This document shows positions 1-10,425 of a stretch of DNA of 64,000 bases, in pieces. The translations under genes and the position numbers were made by a program. Origin of the DNA: Rhizoctonia solani. Lineage: Eukaryota; Basidiomycota; Agaricomycetes; Cantharellales; Ceratobasidiaceae. Where the stretch lies: assembly GCF_016906535.1 (NCBI RefSeq), contig NC_057384.1, positions 62,001 to 126,000 of the forward strand. The letters run 5' to 3'. The notes under the pieces are model-generated. The model was given only the letters and a program-made list of their open reading frames with translations. It ran no database searches and was not told the DNA's origin. Numbering within the stretch: the first letter of the stretch is position 1; each line of letters opens with the position of its first letter.

Positions 1-102
1 CCATATTCCTGTCCCTCTAGCCGCTCCTCTCGACGTTCCGTTCCAACCCATTCCCAACCACCCTCTCGCAGCACATCTCCCACTCCGCAAGACTTGCCAA
101 GG

Positions 103-1296
103 ATGGAACCAGAGCCGTCCATTGCCGCTCTCCTCGAGGCTATCACAGCCCTCACAGCCACAGTTGGGTCCCTCCAGGACCAAATCCGATCACAAGGCCA
201 ACAGCTCACTGAGCTTAAAGCCATATGCAAGGAGACCGCCGACCTACTTGGCGACAAGGACCAAGGAACCCAAGCTCAGTCTGGCCCATCGGCTGGGCCT
301 GTCACTCCCCCCACTCATACAGGGGGAGAAGCGCACACTCCAGGAACGGTTAGGCCTGGACTCAAGGCCCCCTTCCGCCCATCAAGAGGAACGGGCTTTG
401 ACTCAGAGGAGGAGGAAGAACCCAGGCGAGCCCCCAAAAAGGAGCCTCGCGACACGCCTAAGCGGAGCCTCAGCTCCCTCACCCCCTTTGACTCAGGGTC
501 CAGCGTAAAGCGGCCCAAAATGGAGCTCCCAGACCCATATAAGGGGGACTCTAGGGGACGAAAGGCAACCCAGTGGCTAGATCGCATGCTGCTGTGGGTC
601 GCACTTCATCGAGACCAATTCGATGAAGAAGAACAGATGGTCGTGTGGATTCTCTACCACATGACCGACAAGGCTGCCGATTGGGCTCTCCCCGTTATCA
701 GCTCAATCATTAAGGGCAAGGGAAACCCTCCCAATACAATCCCGGCCTTAACGGCCAAATTCAAGGAGGCATTCGCAGACCCCGATGCCAAAAGAGCGGC
801 TGCCAGGAAGATTGCCGCGCTAACTCAGTCCACGACCACGGCTGAGTATGTAACCAAGTTCCGTAACCTTATGGCGGAACTTGATTGGAATACTGAGGCC
901 TTCATTGCCCAGTTCACGCGCAGCCTTCACTGGAAGGTAAAGGAACTCCTGTCCACCAAGGACAATATCCCAGACGATGATCTCAAGGCCATATTTGCCG
1001 CCTCAATCAAAATTGATAATATCCGTCGGGAGAATGAGGAGAACCGACCTAAGAAAACTCCCGCCAAGTCCCCGGCTACCGTAGCCACCACTTCCACCAC
1101 CACCACTCAACGGGTCCGACTGTCAGAGGACCCTAACTATGTAACACCGGAAGAAAGGGATCGCCGCCGCGCGTCTGGCCTCTGCGTCAAGTGCGGTCAA
1201 AAGGGACATGGTATCAAACAGTGCCCCAATGGCTGGAAGGCAACAATCAGAGAGGTGGCTAAGGTTGCCAAGGAATCAGAATCGGGAAAAGATTGA
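103..1296 (+). CDS. gag: Gag polyprotein of element A
   Basis: Structural protein that would assemble the retrotransposon particle and package RNA. The first ATG in frame is at 103, a few codons inside the longer open frame. An N-terminal helical, low-complexity, charged part is followed by a capsid-like domain (roughly residues 140-290), then a Ser/Thr/Pro linker and one zinc knuckle, CVKCGQKGHGIKQC, of the CX2CX4HX4C type near the C terminus. The stop overlaps the start of the pol frame, and the heptamer at 1284-1290 lies three codons upstream. I see no internal break. Confidence 0.88.
   Translation: MEPEPSIAALLEAITALTATVGSLQDQIRSQGQQLTELKAICKETADLLGDKDQGTQAQSGPSAGPVTPPTHTGGEAHTPGTVRPGLKAPFRPSRGTGFDSEEEEEPRRAPKKEPRDTPKRSLSSLTPFDSGSSVKRPKMELPDPYKGDSRGRKATQWLDRMLLWVALHRDQFDEEEQMVVWILYHMTDKAADWALPVISSIIKGKGNPPNTIPALTAKFKEAFADPDAKRAAARKIAALTQSTTTAEYVTKFRNLMAELDWNTEAFIAQFTRSLHWKVKELLSTKDNIPDDDLKAIFAASIKIDNIRRENEENRPKKTPAKSPATVATTSTTTTQRVRLSEDPNYVTPEERDRRRASGLCVKCGQKGHGIKQCPNGWKATIREVAKVAKESESGKD
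1284..1290 (+). promoter_or_regulatory. Putative -1 ribosomal frameshift heptamer
   Basis: GGGAAAA is read in the gag frame as G GGA AAA, the X XXY YYZ form of a -1 slippery site, followed by GAT TGA. A one-base backward slip continues as AGA TTG AAG TCG into the pol frame without a stop. The same heptamer sits at the same place in B, C, E and G. I have not tested for a downstream pseudoknot. Confidence 0.65.
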
Positions 1297-4200
1297 AGTC
1301 GAGGACTGCTGCCAAGCCCCCGACTCAGAAAAAGGACATTGTAGATACTTGCGTAGAATTTGTTTCTGTTGGACTTGACTCTAATAAAAGACCGCTATTA
1401 TTTATCAATCTACACGTCCAAAACTCCCAGGCAGAACCCATTAAAACCCTTATAGATTCCGGCACTACCTCCAACTTCATATCCCCGAGCTTGGTAGAAA
1501 AACTCAAAATCCCAAAAACCCAACTCGAAAATCCACGAGTTGTGAGAATGTTAGATGGTACAATCTCCCAGACTGGTCGCATATGGCACCAGGTTCATCT
1601 CACGGTTTCGGCCAATGGCCACACCCACTCCATCCCATTTCTTGTTTGCCCCATTGGCAACACCCCGGCAATCCTAGGCATGACTTGGTTAACGGCAGAA
1701 GCTCCTCTCATCGATTGGCAACAGGGACTAGTCACATTCCCTGAACAGATTCAGATTGCCTCAGAGGAGGAAGCAGACTCAAACCCTTTAGCGGATCTTC
1801 CCCCACAGTACCACGAGTTCGCTAAAGTTTTTGGTGAAGAAGAGTTCAAGGTCCTCCCGCCACATAGGGAGTATGACATATCTATTGACCTTGTCTCGGA
1901 CGCCAAACTGTCTCCAGGACCAATATACGGCATGACTGACGCGGAATCCAAGGCACTGAAGCAACACATAGATGAAGAATTGGCAACAGGAAAGATCCGT
2001 CCTAGTACCTCTTCTGCCGGCGCCCCCGTCATGTTTGTCAAGAAGGCGGACGGATCTCTTAGATTGGTAGTCAATTACAGGAAGTTGAACGAGGTCACCC
2101 ATAAGAACGTGTATCCTTTGCCAAGACAGGATGACCTCATGGCTAAACTCAGGCATGCCAAGATCTTCACTAAATTGGACTTACGCTGGGGCTACAATAA
2201 CGTCAGGATCAAAGAAGGAGATGAGTGGAAGACAGCGTTCAGGACCAAATACGGGCTGTTCGAATATCTGGTAATGCCGTTTGGCCTTACCAACGCCCCC
2301 GCTGCCTTCCAGCATTTTATGAATGACCTATTCAGGGATCTCATTGACGTCACAGTGGTTATATACTTGGATGATATCTTGATTTTTTCAGAAAAACCTG
2401 AGGAACACCCAGCCCATGTCAGGGAGGTACTATCCCGGTTACTAAAGAATCAGCTATTCTGTAAACTATCAAAGTGCCACTTCCATGTCACTACAGTAGA
2501 TTACCTTGGTATTGTTATCTCCCCAGCCGGTTTCTCCATGGACCAGAAGAAGATCAAAGCCGTCACCACGTGGCCCACACCTAAAACAGTCAAACAGGTC
2601 CAGGCCTTCTTGGGTTTTGTCAATTATCTCCGCCGGTTCATTCCTAATTTTAGCTCCATCGCGCGCCCTCTACATAACCTCACCAAAAAGGAAACCCCTT
2701 GGTCATGGGGTAACCTAGAGGAAACGGCCTTCCAGGAACTGAAAACCCTTGTCACCCAGTCACCCGTCTTAATCCACTCCAACCCTAACCTTCCCTACTA
2801 CCTAGAAACGGATGCGTCAGGCGTAGCCATGGGAGCTATCTTAAGTCAACGAGGAGGGGATAACCGCCTTCACCCAGTTGCATATATGTCCAAGTCCTTC
2901 TCCGGCGCAGAAGCCAACTATGACACCCACGATAAGGAACTCTTGGCAATCATCAAGGCACTGGAAGAATGGCGGATATTCTTGGAAGCAACGGAAAAAC
3001 CAATCCAGGTCTTTACAGATCACAGAAACCTGGAATACTGGATGCATGCTAGGACCTTCAATAGGAGACACGCGCGCTGGCGGATTTTCCTGAGCGATTT
3101 CAACTTCGAGATACACTATTGCCCAGGGAAGCAATCAGGAAAACCGGACGCACTGTCGAGACGATCAGACTATGTTGACCAACCCCCAGAACCAGAAATC
3201 ATGCTACCAGCAGAAGTCTTTGCCAATACGTCAGAAGAGGAGCTGGAAATTGTCACGGAAATACGCTCCAAGCTAAGGGAAGATCCATCCCTTGAGCCTA
3301 TCATCCAGTTCCTAACTGAAGACGCGGATAATGCTCCTTCCTCCATCCGGAAAGCTTACAGAGACTACGACTGGGAGGAAGATCTACTATGGTATCGAGG
3401 GAAACTTGTGGTCCCAGACTCAGAGGTCCTGAAGGAACGATTACTCAGGGAATTCCATGACTCCCCACTAGCGGGTCATCCGGGCCAACAAAGAACCCTT
3501 GAACTCCTAAGTCGTAACTACTGGTGGCCAGGGATGAAATCAACAGCCAAGGAATGGGTAGAATGTTGTCCTATTTGCCAAGCCAACCGACGCGCTCATG
3601 CTCCTGTCATTACCCTTAAACCCCTAGAAGTCCCCCCTTATCCGTTCCACACTATCTCTTATGACTTCATTACAGGGTTTCCCAAGTCCCAAGGTCACGA
3701 CGCTATACTGGTGGTAATAGACTCCTTTTCCAAATTTGGCCACTTCATCCCCACTTCCAAGAAGGTCACAGCAAGGGGTCTGGCAGACCTATTCATTACC
3801 CACGTCTGGAAACTCCATGGGCTACCTGTCAAAACAGTCTCGGATAGAGGAACTACCTTCACAGGGAAATTCCTAAGGGCACTTTACCAGCGACTCGGAG
3901 TGAAACCAGCATTCTCCTTGGCTTATCACCCAGAGTCAGATGGGCAAACGGAAAGAGTCAACCAGTTCATCGAATTTTACCTACGCTCCTACGTAGCAGC
4001 CGATCATTCTGATTGGGCAGCTTGGTTACCATTGGCAGAATATGCGTACAATAATGCCAAACACGCAGCAACGGAAAAAACACCCTTTGAACTGGTCTAC
4101 GGACGAAACCCAGTGATGAACCCTTCCAACGTCCCAGCCAACGTACCAGAGGCAGACAATGTAGCAGACACACTAGCCCGGGAATGGAAGGAAGCCGAGT

Positions 4201-4706
4201 CAGCCCTCAGACTAAGCAAAGAACGCATGACCAGGAACCAAGGAACAGTACCGGAGTACTCGATAGGAGAGAAAGTCTGGCTGGATGGAAAGAACGTAGA
4301 ACTCAGGACCAATTCAAACAAGTTGGACCCCAAACGTCTTGGTCCCTTCAAAATCCTTGAGAAAATCTCCAGCCACGCCTACCGCCTAGAACTCCCAGAA
4401 ACTCTGAAAATCCATGACGTCTTCTATGTTGGGTTGCTATCAAAGAGCCACGAGTCACCAAGTCAACCATTTCCGGAACGACCTCCCCCTGAAACAATAG
4501 AAGGAGAGGAGGAGTATGAAGTTGAGCAGATCATCGACTCAAAGCGTCAACGGGGAAAGTGGTTCTACCTGATAAAGTGGAAAGGTTATGGTCCAGAGGA
4601 TAACTCCTGGGAACCCGAGGAACTCCTAGAGCATAGTCAAGAGGAGATCCAACGCTTCAACAAGTCGCAACTGAAAAAGGCTTGTGACTCCGCCAAGAGC
4701 CTTTAA
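1293..4706 (+). CDS. pol: Pol polyprotein of element A (PR-RT-RH-IN-chromodomain)
   Basis: The frame is open over about 1137 codons and has no ATG at its start (first codon TTG), which suits entry by -1 frameshift from gag. Domains in order: aspartic protease with LIDSGTTSNF near residue 55; reverse transcriptase with YLDD near residue 358; RNase H with LETDASG and TDHRNLEYW; integrase zinc-binding HHCC region (residues about 720-770); DDE core with YDFITGFP, SDRGTTF and YHPESDGQTERV; a GPF motif (RLGPFKILEKI); and a C-terminal chromodomain from about residue 1074 (YEVEQIID to WEPEELL). It encodes all enzymes for reverse transcription and integration, and the chromodomain of this clade is known to bias insertion to heterochromatin. 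All catalytic motifs I checked are present. Confidence 0.92.
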   Translation: MKSRTAAKPPTQKKDIVDTCVEFVSVGLDSNKRPLLFINLHVQNSQAEPIKTLIDSGTTSNFISPSLVEKLKIPKTQLENPRVVRMLDGTISQTGRIWHQVHLTVSANGHTHSIPFLVCPIGNTPAILGMTWLTAEAPLIDWQQGLVTFPEQIQIASEEEADSNPLADLPPQYHEFAKVFGEEEFKVLPPHREYDISIDLVSDAKLSPGPIYGMTDAESKALKQHIDEELATGKIRPSTSSAGAPVMFVKKADGSLRLVVNYRKLNEVTHKNVYPLPRQDDLMAKLRHAKIFTKLDLRWGYNNVRIKEGDEWKTAFRTKYGLFEYLVMPFGLTNAPAAFQHFMNDLFRDLIDVTVVIYLDDILIFSEKPEEHPAHVREVLSRLLKNQLFCKLSKCHFHVTTVDYLGIVISPAGFSMDQKKIKAVTTWPTPKTVKQVQAFLGFVNYLRRFIPNFSSIARPLHNLTKKETPWSWGNLEETAFQELKTLVTQSPVLIHSNPNLPYYLETDASGVAMGAILSQRGGDNRLHPVAYMSKSFSGAEANYDTHDKELLAIIKALEEWRIFLEATEKPIQVFTDHRNLEYWMHARTFNRRHARWRIFLSDFNFEIHYCPGKQSGKPDALSRRSDYVDQPPEPEIMLPAEVFANTSEEELEIVTEIRSKLREDPSLEPIIQFLTEDADNAPSSIRKAYRDYDWEEDLLWYRGKLVVPDSEVLKERLLREFHDSPLAGHPGQQRTLELLSRNYWWPGMKSTAKEWVECCPICQANRRAHAPVITLKPLEVPPYPFHTISYDFITGFPKSQGHDAILVVIDSFSKFGHFIPTSKKVTARGLADLFITHVWKLHGLPVKTVSDRGTTFTGKFLRALYQRLGVKPAFSLAYHPESDGQTERVNQFIEFYLRSYVAADHSDWAAWLPLAEYAYNNAKHAATEKTPFELVYGRNPVMNPSNVPANVPEADNVADTLAREWKEAESALRLSKERMTRNQGTVPEYSIGEKVWLDGKNVELRTNSNKLDPKRLGPFKILEKISSHAYRLELPETLKIHDVFYVGLLSKSHESPSQPFPERPPPETIEGEEEYEVEQIIDSKRQRGKWFYLIKWKGYGPEDNSWEPEELLEHSQEEIQRFNKSQLKKACDSAKSL

Positions 4707-4717
4707 GGGGGGGGCAA

Positions 4718-5276
4718 TGTTATAACCTTCTTAACTATACCATCAGAATTGCCCGAATTTTCTATTATTTTTAGTATTTTTTACGGACTTGATATCTTAT
4801 GTTTTTCGATCACGTGATCTCGGCGCTTATTATGCCGAGATGCCGCGCCGAGATGCCGTGCCAAGGGCGCTTAGGAGAAATCCACGCTTCTGCGCAGCCC
4901 ACAGCACGCTTCTCATTTGTCCTCTGTACTTCTTTCTCTCACGCGCACAGACCATGTAGATAGTGTGCTTTGTCTATTTATACAGCAGGAAAATCACTTG
5001 GAGACCCCAAGTCGATTTTACCTTGTCTCTTATTCACTAGAGAAGGTAGTTAGCCAGCTAAGTAGCCGGCCCCTCAGTAGTTCAGAAGCTCACCTCCCTT
5101 ATTGCGCTTACCACACCTCCTGGGCTAAGCCCCCCCACCAGTAGTAGAGATTAGAAGGCCGCCTTACAGCGGTAGTAGTATAGCCTCACGTAGACAGTAG
5201 ATAGCTTTGTCAGTAGTAGTACGGCCACAAGCGCCCGCCCACTAGCGAGTACCCCACCTTACAGTGGAGTACGACA
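4718..5276 (+). repeat. 3' LTR of element A (LTR-A family)
   Basis: It begins TGTTATAACC just after the purine tract and ends GAGTACGACA, so it has TG...CA ends. The right end was set by comparison with the reversed copies at 44454, 47509 and 63691, which all start TGT(C/T)GT. It holds CACGTG (4811-4816) followed by GGCGCTTAT, and a TTTATACAG stretch near 4977 that may serve as a TATA box. Confidence 0.88.
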
Positions 5277-6543
5277 CCAGGTTACAGTAGCATGCATTGT
5301 CTTGCAGCCTTTTCAGTACCTCTTGGAGATGTTTTGTGTGTAGTTCCCTGCTTTCTGAGAATATTAGGATGTCGTCTAGATATACTACTACATAGACGTC
5401 CAATATGTCCCTAAATATCTCATTCATGAAGTGCTGAAATGCAGCAGGAGCGTTGCATAACCCAAAGGGCATGACTAGGTATTCAAACAGGCCATATATG
5501 GTTTTAAACGCAGTCTTCCATTCATCACCTTCCTTTATCCGGACCAAGTTATATCCAGATTTCAGGTCAATGGTGGAAAAGTATTTTGCGCCCCTTAGTT
5601 TCTCAATGAGAGACTGTATTAGAGGTAGGGGGTACGCATTCTTGACTGTATTTGCATTTAGGGATCTATAATCCACAACCATACGCCTTTTCCCATTTTT
5701 CTTGTTGACAAAGTGAACTGGGGAACCATATTTGGACTTGGATGGGCGAATCAATCCTTTGTCCAATTGTTCTTTAAGGAGTTTTCTAAGTTCCTCATCA
5801 TCAGATGCCTTCAAGGGGTATACCATAGCCTTAACAGGTTTATCAGGATCGATTAAATCAATCCCTAAATCAAAAGGACGGTGCGGCGGCAGTTCCGTCA
5901 CCTTCATGTCCTCAGAAAATACCTCCGCAAAATTGCACAGTTCTACTGGGATACTTTCAAGTGGAGAGTCCACAGTACCTCCAGTTTCCCTAGGGATGCC
6001 TTCAAGAGGTTCAATTACCTCGACACCTCCTAAGTCTTCTGGTATGCCTTCAAGGTGGTTAGAAGTCCCACCGACATTTCCCAGGATAGAATTAGAAACA
6101 GAAAGACAAGTATTGTTACAATATTGAGAATTAAAAGTAATACGCTTATTAGGCCAGTCTATAGTAGGGTTGTGTAACTTGAGCCAGGACATTCCAAGGA
6201 CTATGCTATGTTTACCTATATCAGCTACGTTACATTTTAGAACCTCTTTATGACTACCTAATTCTAAAGTAAATATACATTCTGAATCTACCAAACCAGA
6301 ACTAATGTCTCTTCCATCAATCACTTTAAGGCGACGTGGTACAGACTTTTTTGTAGTAGGTATACCATATTGTTTGATCAAGTCCTTGTGTATAAAGCAA
6401 GATGATGCACCTGAATCAATCATAGCCCATCCAAAGAAGGGCTTCATTTTCTTGGTAACCTTAGGGTTGGGAACTTGTTGAACGCAAGATGCTTGAAAAT
6501 ATATATTTAAAGGAGATATATTATTTACAGAAAAGATTTCCAA
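5277..6543 (-). pseudogene. pol: Pol of element D, truncated after RT core
   Basis: The frame holds the protease (MIDSGASSCFIH, early in the frame) and the reverse transcriptase up to and including YLDDILIFS (about residue 387). It ends in CNL just before the LTR-A junction, and the following codons belong to the LTR. RNase H, integrase and chromodomain are therefore missing here. The first codon is TTG and the frame is -1 relative to gag, as in the other elements. The canonical GGGAAAA heptamer is absent: the gag end reads GAG TTG GAA AAT GGG GAC CTC TGA. As it stands this copy cannot make a complete Pol. Confidence 0.88.
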
Positions 6544-6593
6544 GCTATCTAAATGTCCATTGTTTCCCTCTGATACACTGTTCCCATTAGTGT

Positions 6594-7928
6594 TCAGAGG
6601 TCCCCATTTTCCAACTCATCCTCAGAGATATGGTCCTCATGGCCAGAGTAGGATTTGGAGGGGCATTGGTTGGCATAGTGTCCCCTACCTCCACATGTTG
6701 CGCATATAATTGGTTTTTTGCCTTTAGATGAGGCAGAGTCTAAGTCCATTGGTGAGGGACCAGAGTTGCGCGAGGAGGAGGAGGAAGCCTTGGGAGCAGT
6801 GGAAGAGGTGACAGTGGCAGGGTGGTTATCCTTTTTAAGAGATTTAAAGGTAACATCCATGGTGGTGCCATCATTCCATTTGACAATTGGAACTGCTATT
6901 CCCTTGGCATTTTGGCCAACCTTTTGTAGAACCCCCTTCTTAGCCTTTCCATCCACAATCGCATACACTTGTTCCCCAACAGACAGTTTATCCCTGGGCG
7001 CTCCCTGGGCTGCTGCTGACGTAGAAGTGCTGGATTTGCTTCCAGATTGGTTTGAAGAGGAAGAGGGACCCTTGTGCTGGGCCGCAAACTGCTCTAGGCG
7101 TTGATCCACTTTAAGGGCCTTCTCTGCAAGGGTTGCAAGAGTTACAGAGGCATCTGCATGGTCATAATCTTGAACCATGAGAGTTTCCTTAATTTTGTGG
7201 GATAAGCCATCATAGAACATATCCCTGAGAGAGGGGTCGTTGTAACCAAGACCTTGAGAATAGGTCTGGAAGTCCTTGTAATAATCTTGGACTCCCTTGG
7301 TTTGTTTGAGGGTGCGCAACTTGGCGCGGAAGTTCTCTGTCCTATTTTGGACATTCCAGCGTGCATTGAATTGCAGCCAGAAGGCATCCAGATTGTGGAG
7401 CCAAGAAACAGGGTTCCCTTTAACAACTTCCTCTTCCAGGTAGGGCTCAAGCCACTCATGGGCCTTGCCATCCAGGCAGGAAATAATAAAGGCAATTTGC
7501 TCATCCACCGTTGAGCCAGGATATGAGATCCTGAGATAATGAGAAACAGCAACTCTGAAAGAGATTGCCTTATTTTTGTCTGACCCATCAAATTTGTCTG
7601 GCGTCGCAAGTTTAGGAGCCTTGGTAGCTGAGGCAAGGGAGGAACCAGAAGCAGCAGCGGTGCCAATTTTGGCAATATCAGCCCCTAGTTTAACAATGAG
7701 GGCGTCAAGGTTGGTGATGCTACTATCATGGTTGTTGAGGGTAGCCTGAGTGGTGCCGATGTCTGTATGGTGGGCAGCCGCTTGTCCTATGACCAAGGAT
7801 AGATTTTGGTTCATAGCCAGGAGGAGGTTTTTGATCTCCTGGGCCCACGCAGGTATCTCCTGGATATTGGTGGGGACTGACAGCGCATTGGGGTCGGCAT
7901 GCACATAGGTGGAAGGTTGGGTAGACAT
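6594..7928 (-). CDS. gag: Gag polyprotein of element D
   Basis: About 444 residues starting at an ATG (MSTQPSTYVHADP). An N-terminal helical part is followed by a capsid-like domain (about residues 110-270) with the retrotransposon-gag style WL..YL, W..F and YY.DFQ pattern, a Ser-rich linker, a small basic segment (VGEQVYAIVDGKAKKGVL to FKSLKKD, about residues 320-370) and a zinc knuckle CATCGGRGHYANQC. The small segment also occurs in Gag of G and resembles an SH3/Tudor-like barrel by pattern, which is inference. No internal stop is seen. Confidence 0.85.
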   Translation of the reverse strand: MSTQPSTYVHADPNALSVPTNIQEIPAWAQEIKNLLLAMNQNLSLVIGQAAAHHTDIGTTQATLNNHDSSITNLDALIVKLGADIAKIGTAAASGSSLASATKAPKLATPDKFDGSDKNKAISFRVAVSHYLRISYPGSTVDEQIAFIISCLDGKAHEWLEPYLEEEVVKGNPVSWLHNLDAFWLQFNARWNVQNRTENFRAKLRTLKQTKGVQDYYKDFQTYSQGLGYNDPSLRDMFYDGLSHKIKETLMVQDYDHADASVTLATLAEKALKVDQRLEQFAAQHKGPSSSSNQSGSKSSTSTSAAAQGAPRDKLSVGEQVYAIVDGKAKKGVLQKVGQNAKGIAVPIVKWNDGTTMDVTFKSLKKDNHPATVTSSTAPKASSSSSRNSGPSPMDLDSASSKGKKPIICATCGGRGHYANQCPSKSYSGHEDHISEDELENGDL

Positions 7929-8332
7929 GGTGGAGAAGGATGGATATGATAGATACTAAGTAGCGTCCTTGCTAAATAAGGCAACTTCACTACTAGTTTA
8001 GGAATAAGGGGAGGCTAGATGATTGGCCCCACTAAGCTCACAGTTTATTCTTTACGCTAATCACTGTCTCAATACCTAGCGTTGAATGCTCCTTACAACT
8101 GATCAACAAGCCTTGGATGGGCGTGATACAGTAGCAGGTTTTGCACAAGCGGGTTTTTGACTGTCTGTGACGCAGAAGAAGTCGTGGCAGACTTTTGGGT
8201 GGACGTTCGCAATGCTAGCCGTGTAACAATAACCCCCTAGTGCAACAATCACCAGTTTTGACTATTATCTGGCTATGCAGGATCACTGGTTCTTGATGGG
8301 TCGTGCCAGTACTAACACCCTAGTTGTCCACA

Positions 8333-9856
8333 TGTTATGGATATGACATTTCTTCTTTAATCTGTACTTATTTTATTAATTGCACTAGTAATCTTACAGT
8401 AAATAAGTGAGATAAAGATGCGAACTAAGGTTTTCAAGGTCCCTCTATCCAATAGTGACCTTTACAAAACCTACAAACCTCAGGAATACCCTTAATATGC
8501 AATGTCTTTCGCATATATGCTGTTTTCTCACTCATTTAAATATATATAAATTCAGCTGAGTAGATAAACAGTAACAAGTAATATTTCTCTTGTTTGTAGT
8601 ATTTATTATTCAAGATTCTATCTTGTGGCTACACACAGAAATATTCAGGGTCCCCCCTGTCGCATAGGCAAGTGCTCCGGCGCTTAATCAGCCCTTAAGC
8701 GCCGACGCACTAAATGCGCCTTTTCTCCATCACCCGGGCATCCCACACTGCCGAATCGCTTGCGCTTAGGTGCGCATGTTTGCGCGCTCCAGAACGCTGG
8801 GTCAAACTCCCAAAACGGACAACATTTGGTAGAGTTATGCCCCATTTACTGTAAGTACCCAATGCAGAGGTATCCTACCTTTGGGACTGTTTACTCCAAG
8901 GATGAAACACTTAGCCTTGGGACATCTAAGGACCCACACAGGTAAATACTGCCTTGGGGCAAACATTGCCTTGGGGCAAATATTAGGATCTGTTGTTTGT
9001 TTACTATGTACCAAGGTATCGGCTCCCTCAAGTGTTTCAGTTGCCACATGTACCTCCTGTACCCCCTCTTGGTATCAATCATGTATATACTTGTTTGTGC
9101 GCCTTCCCAGGGTATAAAAGGACCCTGTGAAGACGCTTCTAATGCATCCATTTTATCCACTCTTATATATTGACATATACACACAAGCCTTTAACAGCTT
9201 ATCTGCGCATTTACTTTAGTGATTGACTCACTGTAAATAGCATAGGAGGTTATTCAGCGCACTAAGACCATAGGCCAGTCCCAACAGACACAGGGTAACC
9301 TATTAGTGTACTTACTGCGACCCTGTGCCCCTTGACTGTCACAGTTGTTGAGTTCAACATTGAGTATAGTGCAACAATACTGTGAGGATTGTTGTGATTG
9401 AGTGATAGTGTTTCAATCCACCATACCCCTCATATTGTAGATAGCTTTATCTACAATATCTCTTAAATCCTAGATATATTTTAGGTAAACCCCATAAGTC
9501 TTAAGTCTTACTTAAGCATATATAAGTCCTATACTTGTTAGGCCAATCCTATAAATCCTGTACATTAGTCAGGTAACCCTCTTACTTAAGGTACTATCCC
9601 AGAAACCTTAAGTATACATACCCTTAGTCACTTAGGCTTAAGTAACATTAGTCTAAGGTACTATACATAACCAACCACCTGCACTTCATAGTTGCTAGAC
9701 TATTTGTTAGGAGTTGTTATTCCTGATAACCTAGCCTATATTGTGCATATATTCTGTGCATATATTCTGATTCTTAATACTAGTTCTTAGTTATTCCCAT
9801 ATACATTTTGTATATAGTAATTCTTTCTTACTCCTGTACTTACACGACTCTTAACA
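8333..9856 (+). repeat. Solo LTR-H, copy 1
   Basis: The 1524-bp sequence begins TGTTATGGAT and ends ACTCTTAACA, flanked on both sides by CCACA (8328-8332 and 9857-9861). A second copy lies at 56840-59620, also bounded by its own 5-bp TSD. It contains a GGTATAAAAGG TATA box near 9112 and the hairpin-forming GGCGCTTAA / TTAAGCGCC pair at about 8678-8703. A 17-bp unit (CCTTGGGGCAAAYATTG type) is duplicated near 8952 in this copy only. Short ORFs inside are shared by both copies but look non-coding. The strand was chosen from the TATA box. It lies in the leader of element D. Confidence 0.92.
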
Positions 9857-9889
9857 CCACAAGGGTTGGTGATGAAGAACTCGACCTAA

Positions 9890-10425
9890 TGTCAGAGCCG
9901 ACAACTACCACAGGGTAAACCTAACAAGCTATTGCCTAATATAGGACTTATCAGCTAGTAGGATCTAACAGAGCTCAAGGCAACTGCCAGATAAGGGGTT
10001 GGACAAGACCAATACAGTAAGTGTGCACTATGCTATAAAGATAGCTGGGCAAAGGACCTTTGACAGGGACTGGTATGCTCTCAGGCAATACTCTTAAATG
10101 TATGTCTTAGGGTAGTAGTGTTGGATGGGGATAAGAGGTCGAGTTCTGAGGCTTAAGGCTCTCAGAACCCTCCTTATATATTCACAGAGAAGGGGAAGAG
10201 TAATTACATGTACAAACATCATAACAAAGATAAGGTCACATGACCAGAGATAAGAAAACAAGATCACATGACTAAAGGTCATGTGATGAGATTACATAAT
10301 AAGCGCTCAGCGCCTAAATAGCATAAAGATGCATATATCCATAAATCTTCATGAAAATAGCGCATATATTCACTATTTCTTCGACTTAGTGGATTTTAAG
10401 GTGGTCACGCCTCTAGGGCATGACA
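9890..10425 (-). repeat. 5' LTR of element D
   Basis: On the minus strand it starts TGTCATGCCC and ends GGCTCTGACA. A TATATAAGG TATA-like box lies near 10170-10185 (minus). CATGTGA and AGCGCTTA motifs recall the CACGTGA and GCGCTTA module of the other LTRs. The first 25 bases resemble the start of the solo LTR at 24740-25272. The 3' partner LTR is outside the window. Confidence 0.82.

Larger units (their letters stand above)
1..5276 (+). mobile_element. Ty3/gypsy chromovirus A, 5' end outside window
   Basis: The element shows a leader, gag, pol, a purine tract (about 4705-4714) and a 3' LTR. The 5' LTR lies left of the window. Pol ends in a chromodomain, which places it among the chromoviruses. 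It is inserted in the opposite-strand pol frame of element D, which stops exactly at the LTR end. The TSD would be CCAGG (5277-5281), but the other copy is outside the window and cannot be checked. Gag and pol are both open, so the element may be fairly recent. Confidence 0.9.
5277..10425 (-). mobile_element. Ty3/gypsy element D, 3' part cut off by element A
   Basis: Read on the minus strand it has a 5' LTR (9890-10425), a leader carrying a solo LTR-H insertion, gag (6594-7928) and the first third of pol, which stops at 5277 where element A is inserted. The rest should lie left of A, outside the window. Gag and RT resemble element G more than A or B, so D and G form one clade. The TSD on the right would be GTCCT (10426-10430) and cannot be checked. 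Confidence 0.85.

Noticed and set aside
5264..5276. End of LTR-A placed at CCTTACA (5263)
   Set aside because: The reversed copies at 44454, 47509 and 63691 extend 13 bases further to TGT(C/T)GT, and the solo copy at 47509 has a perfect TSD only with that end.
8760..8945. Small protein frame inside LTR-H, present in both copies
   Set aside because: It is conserved only because the LTR copies are recent; no family or start context.
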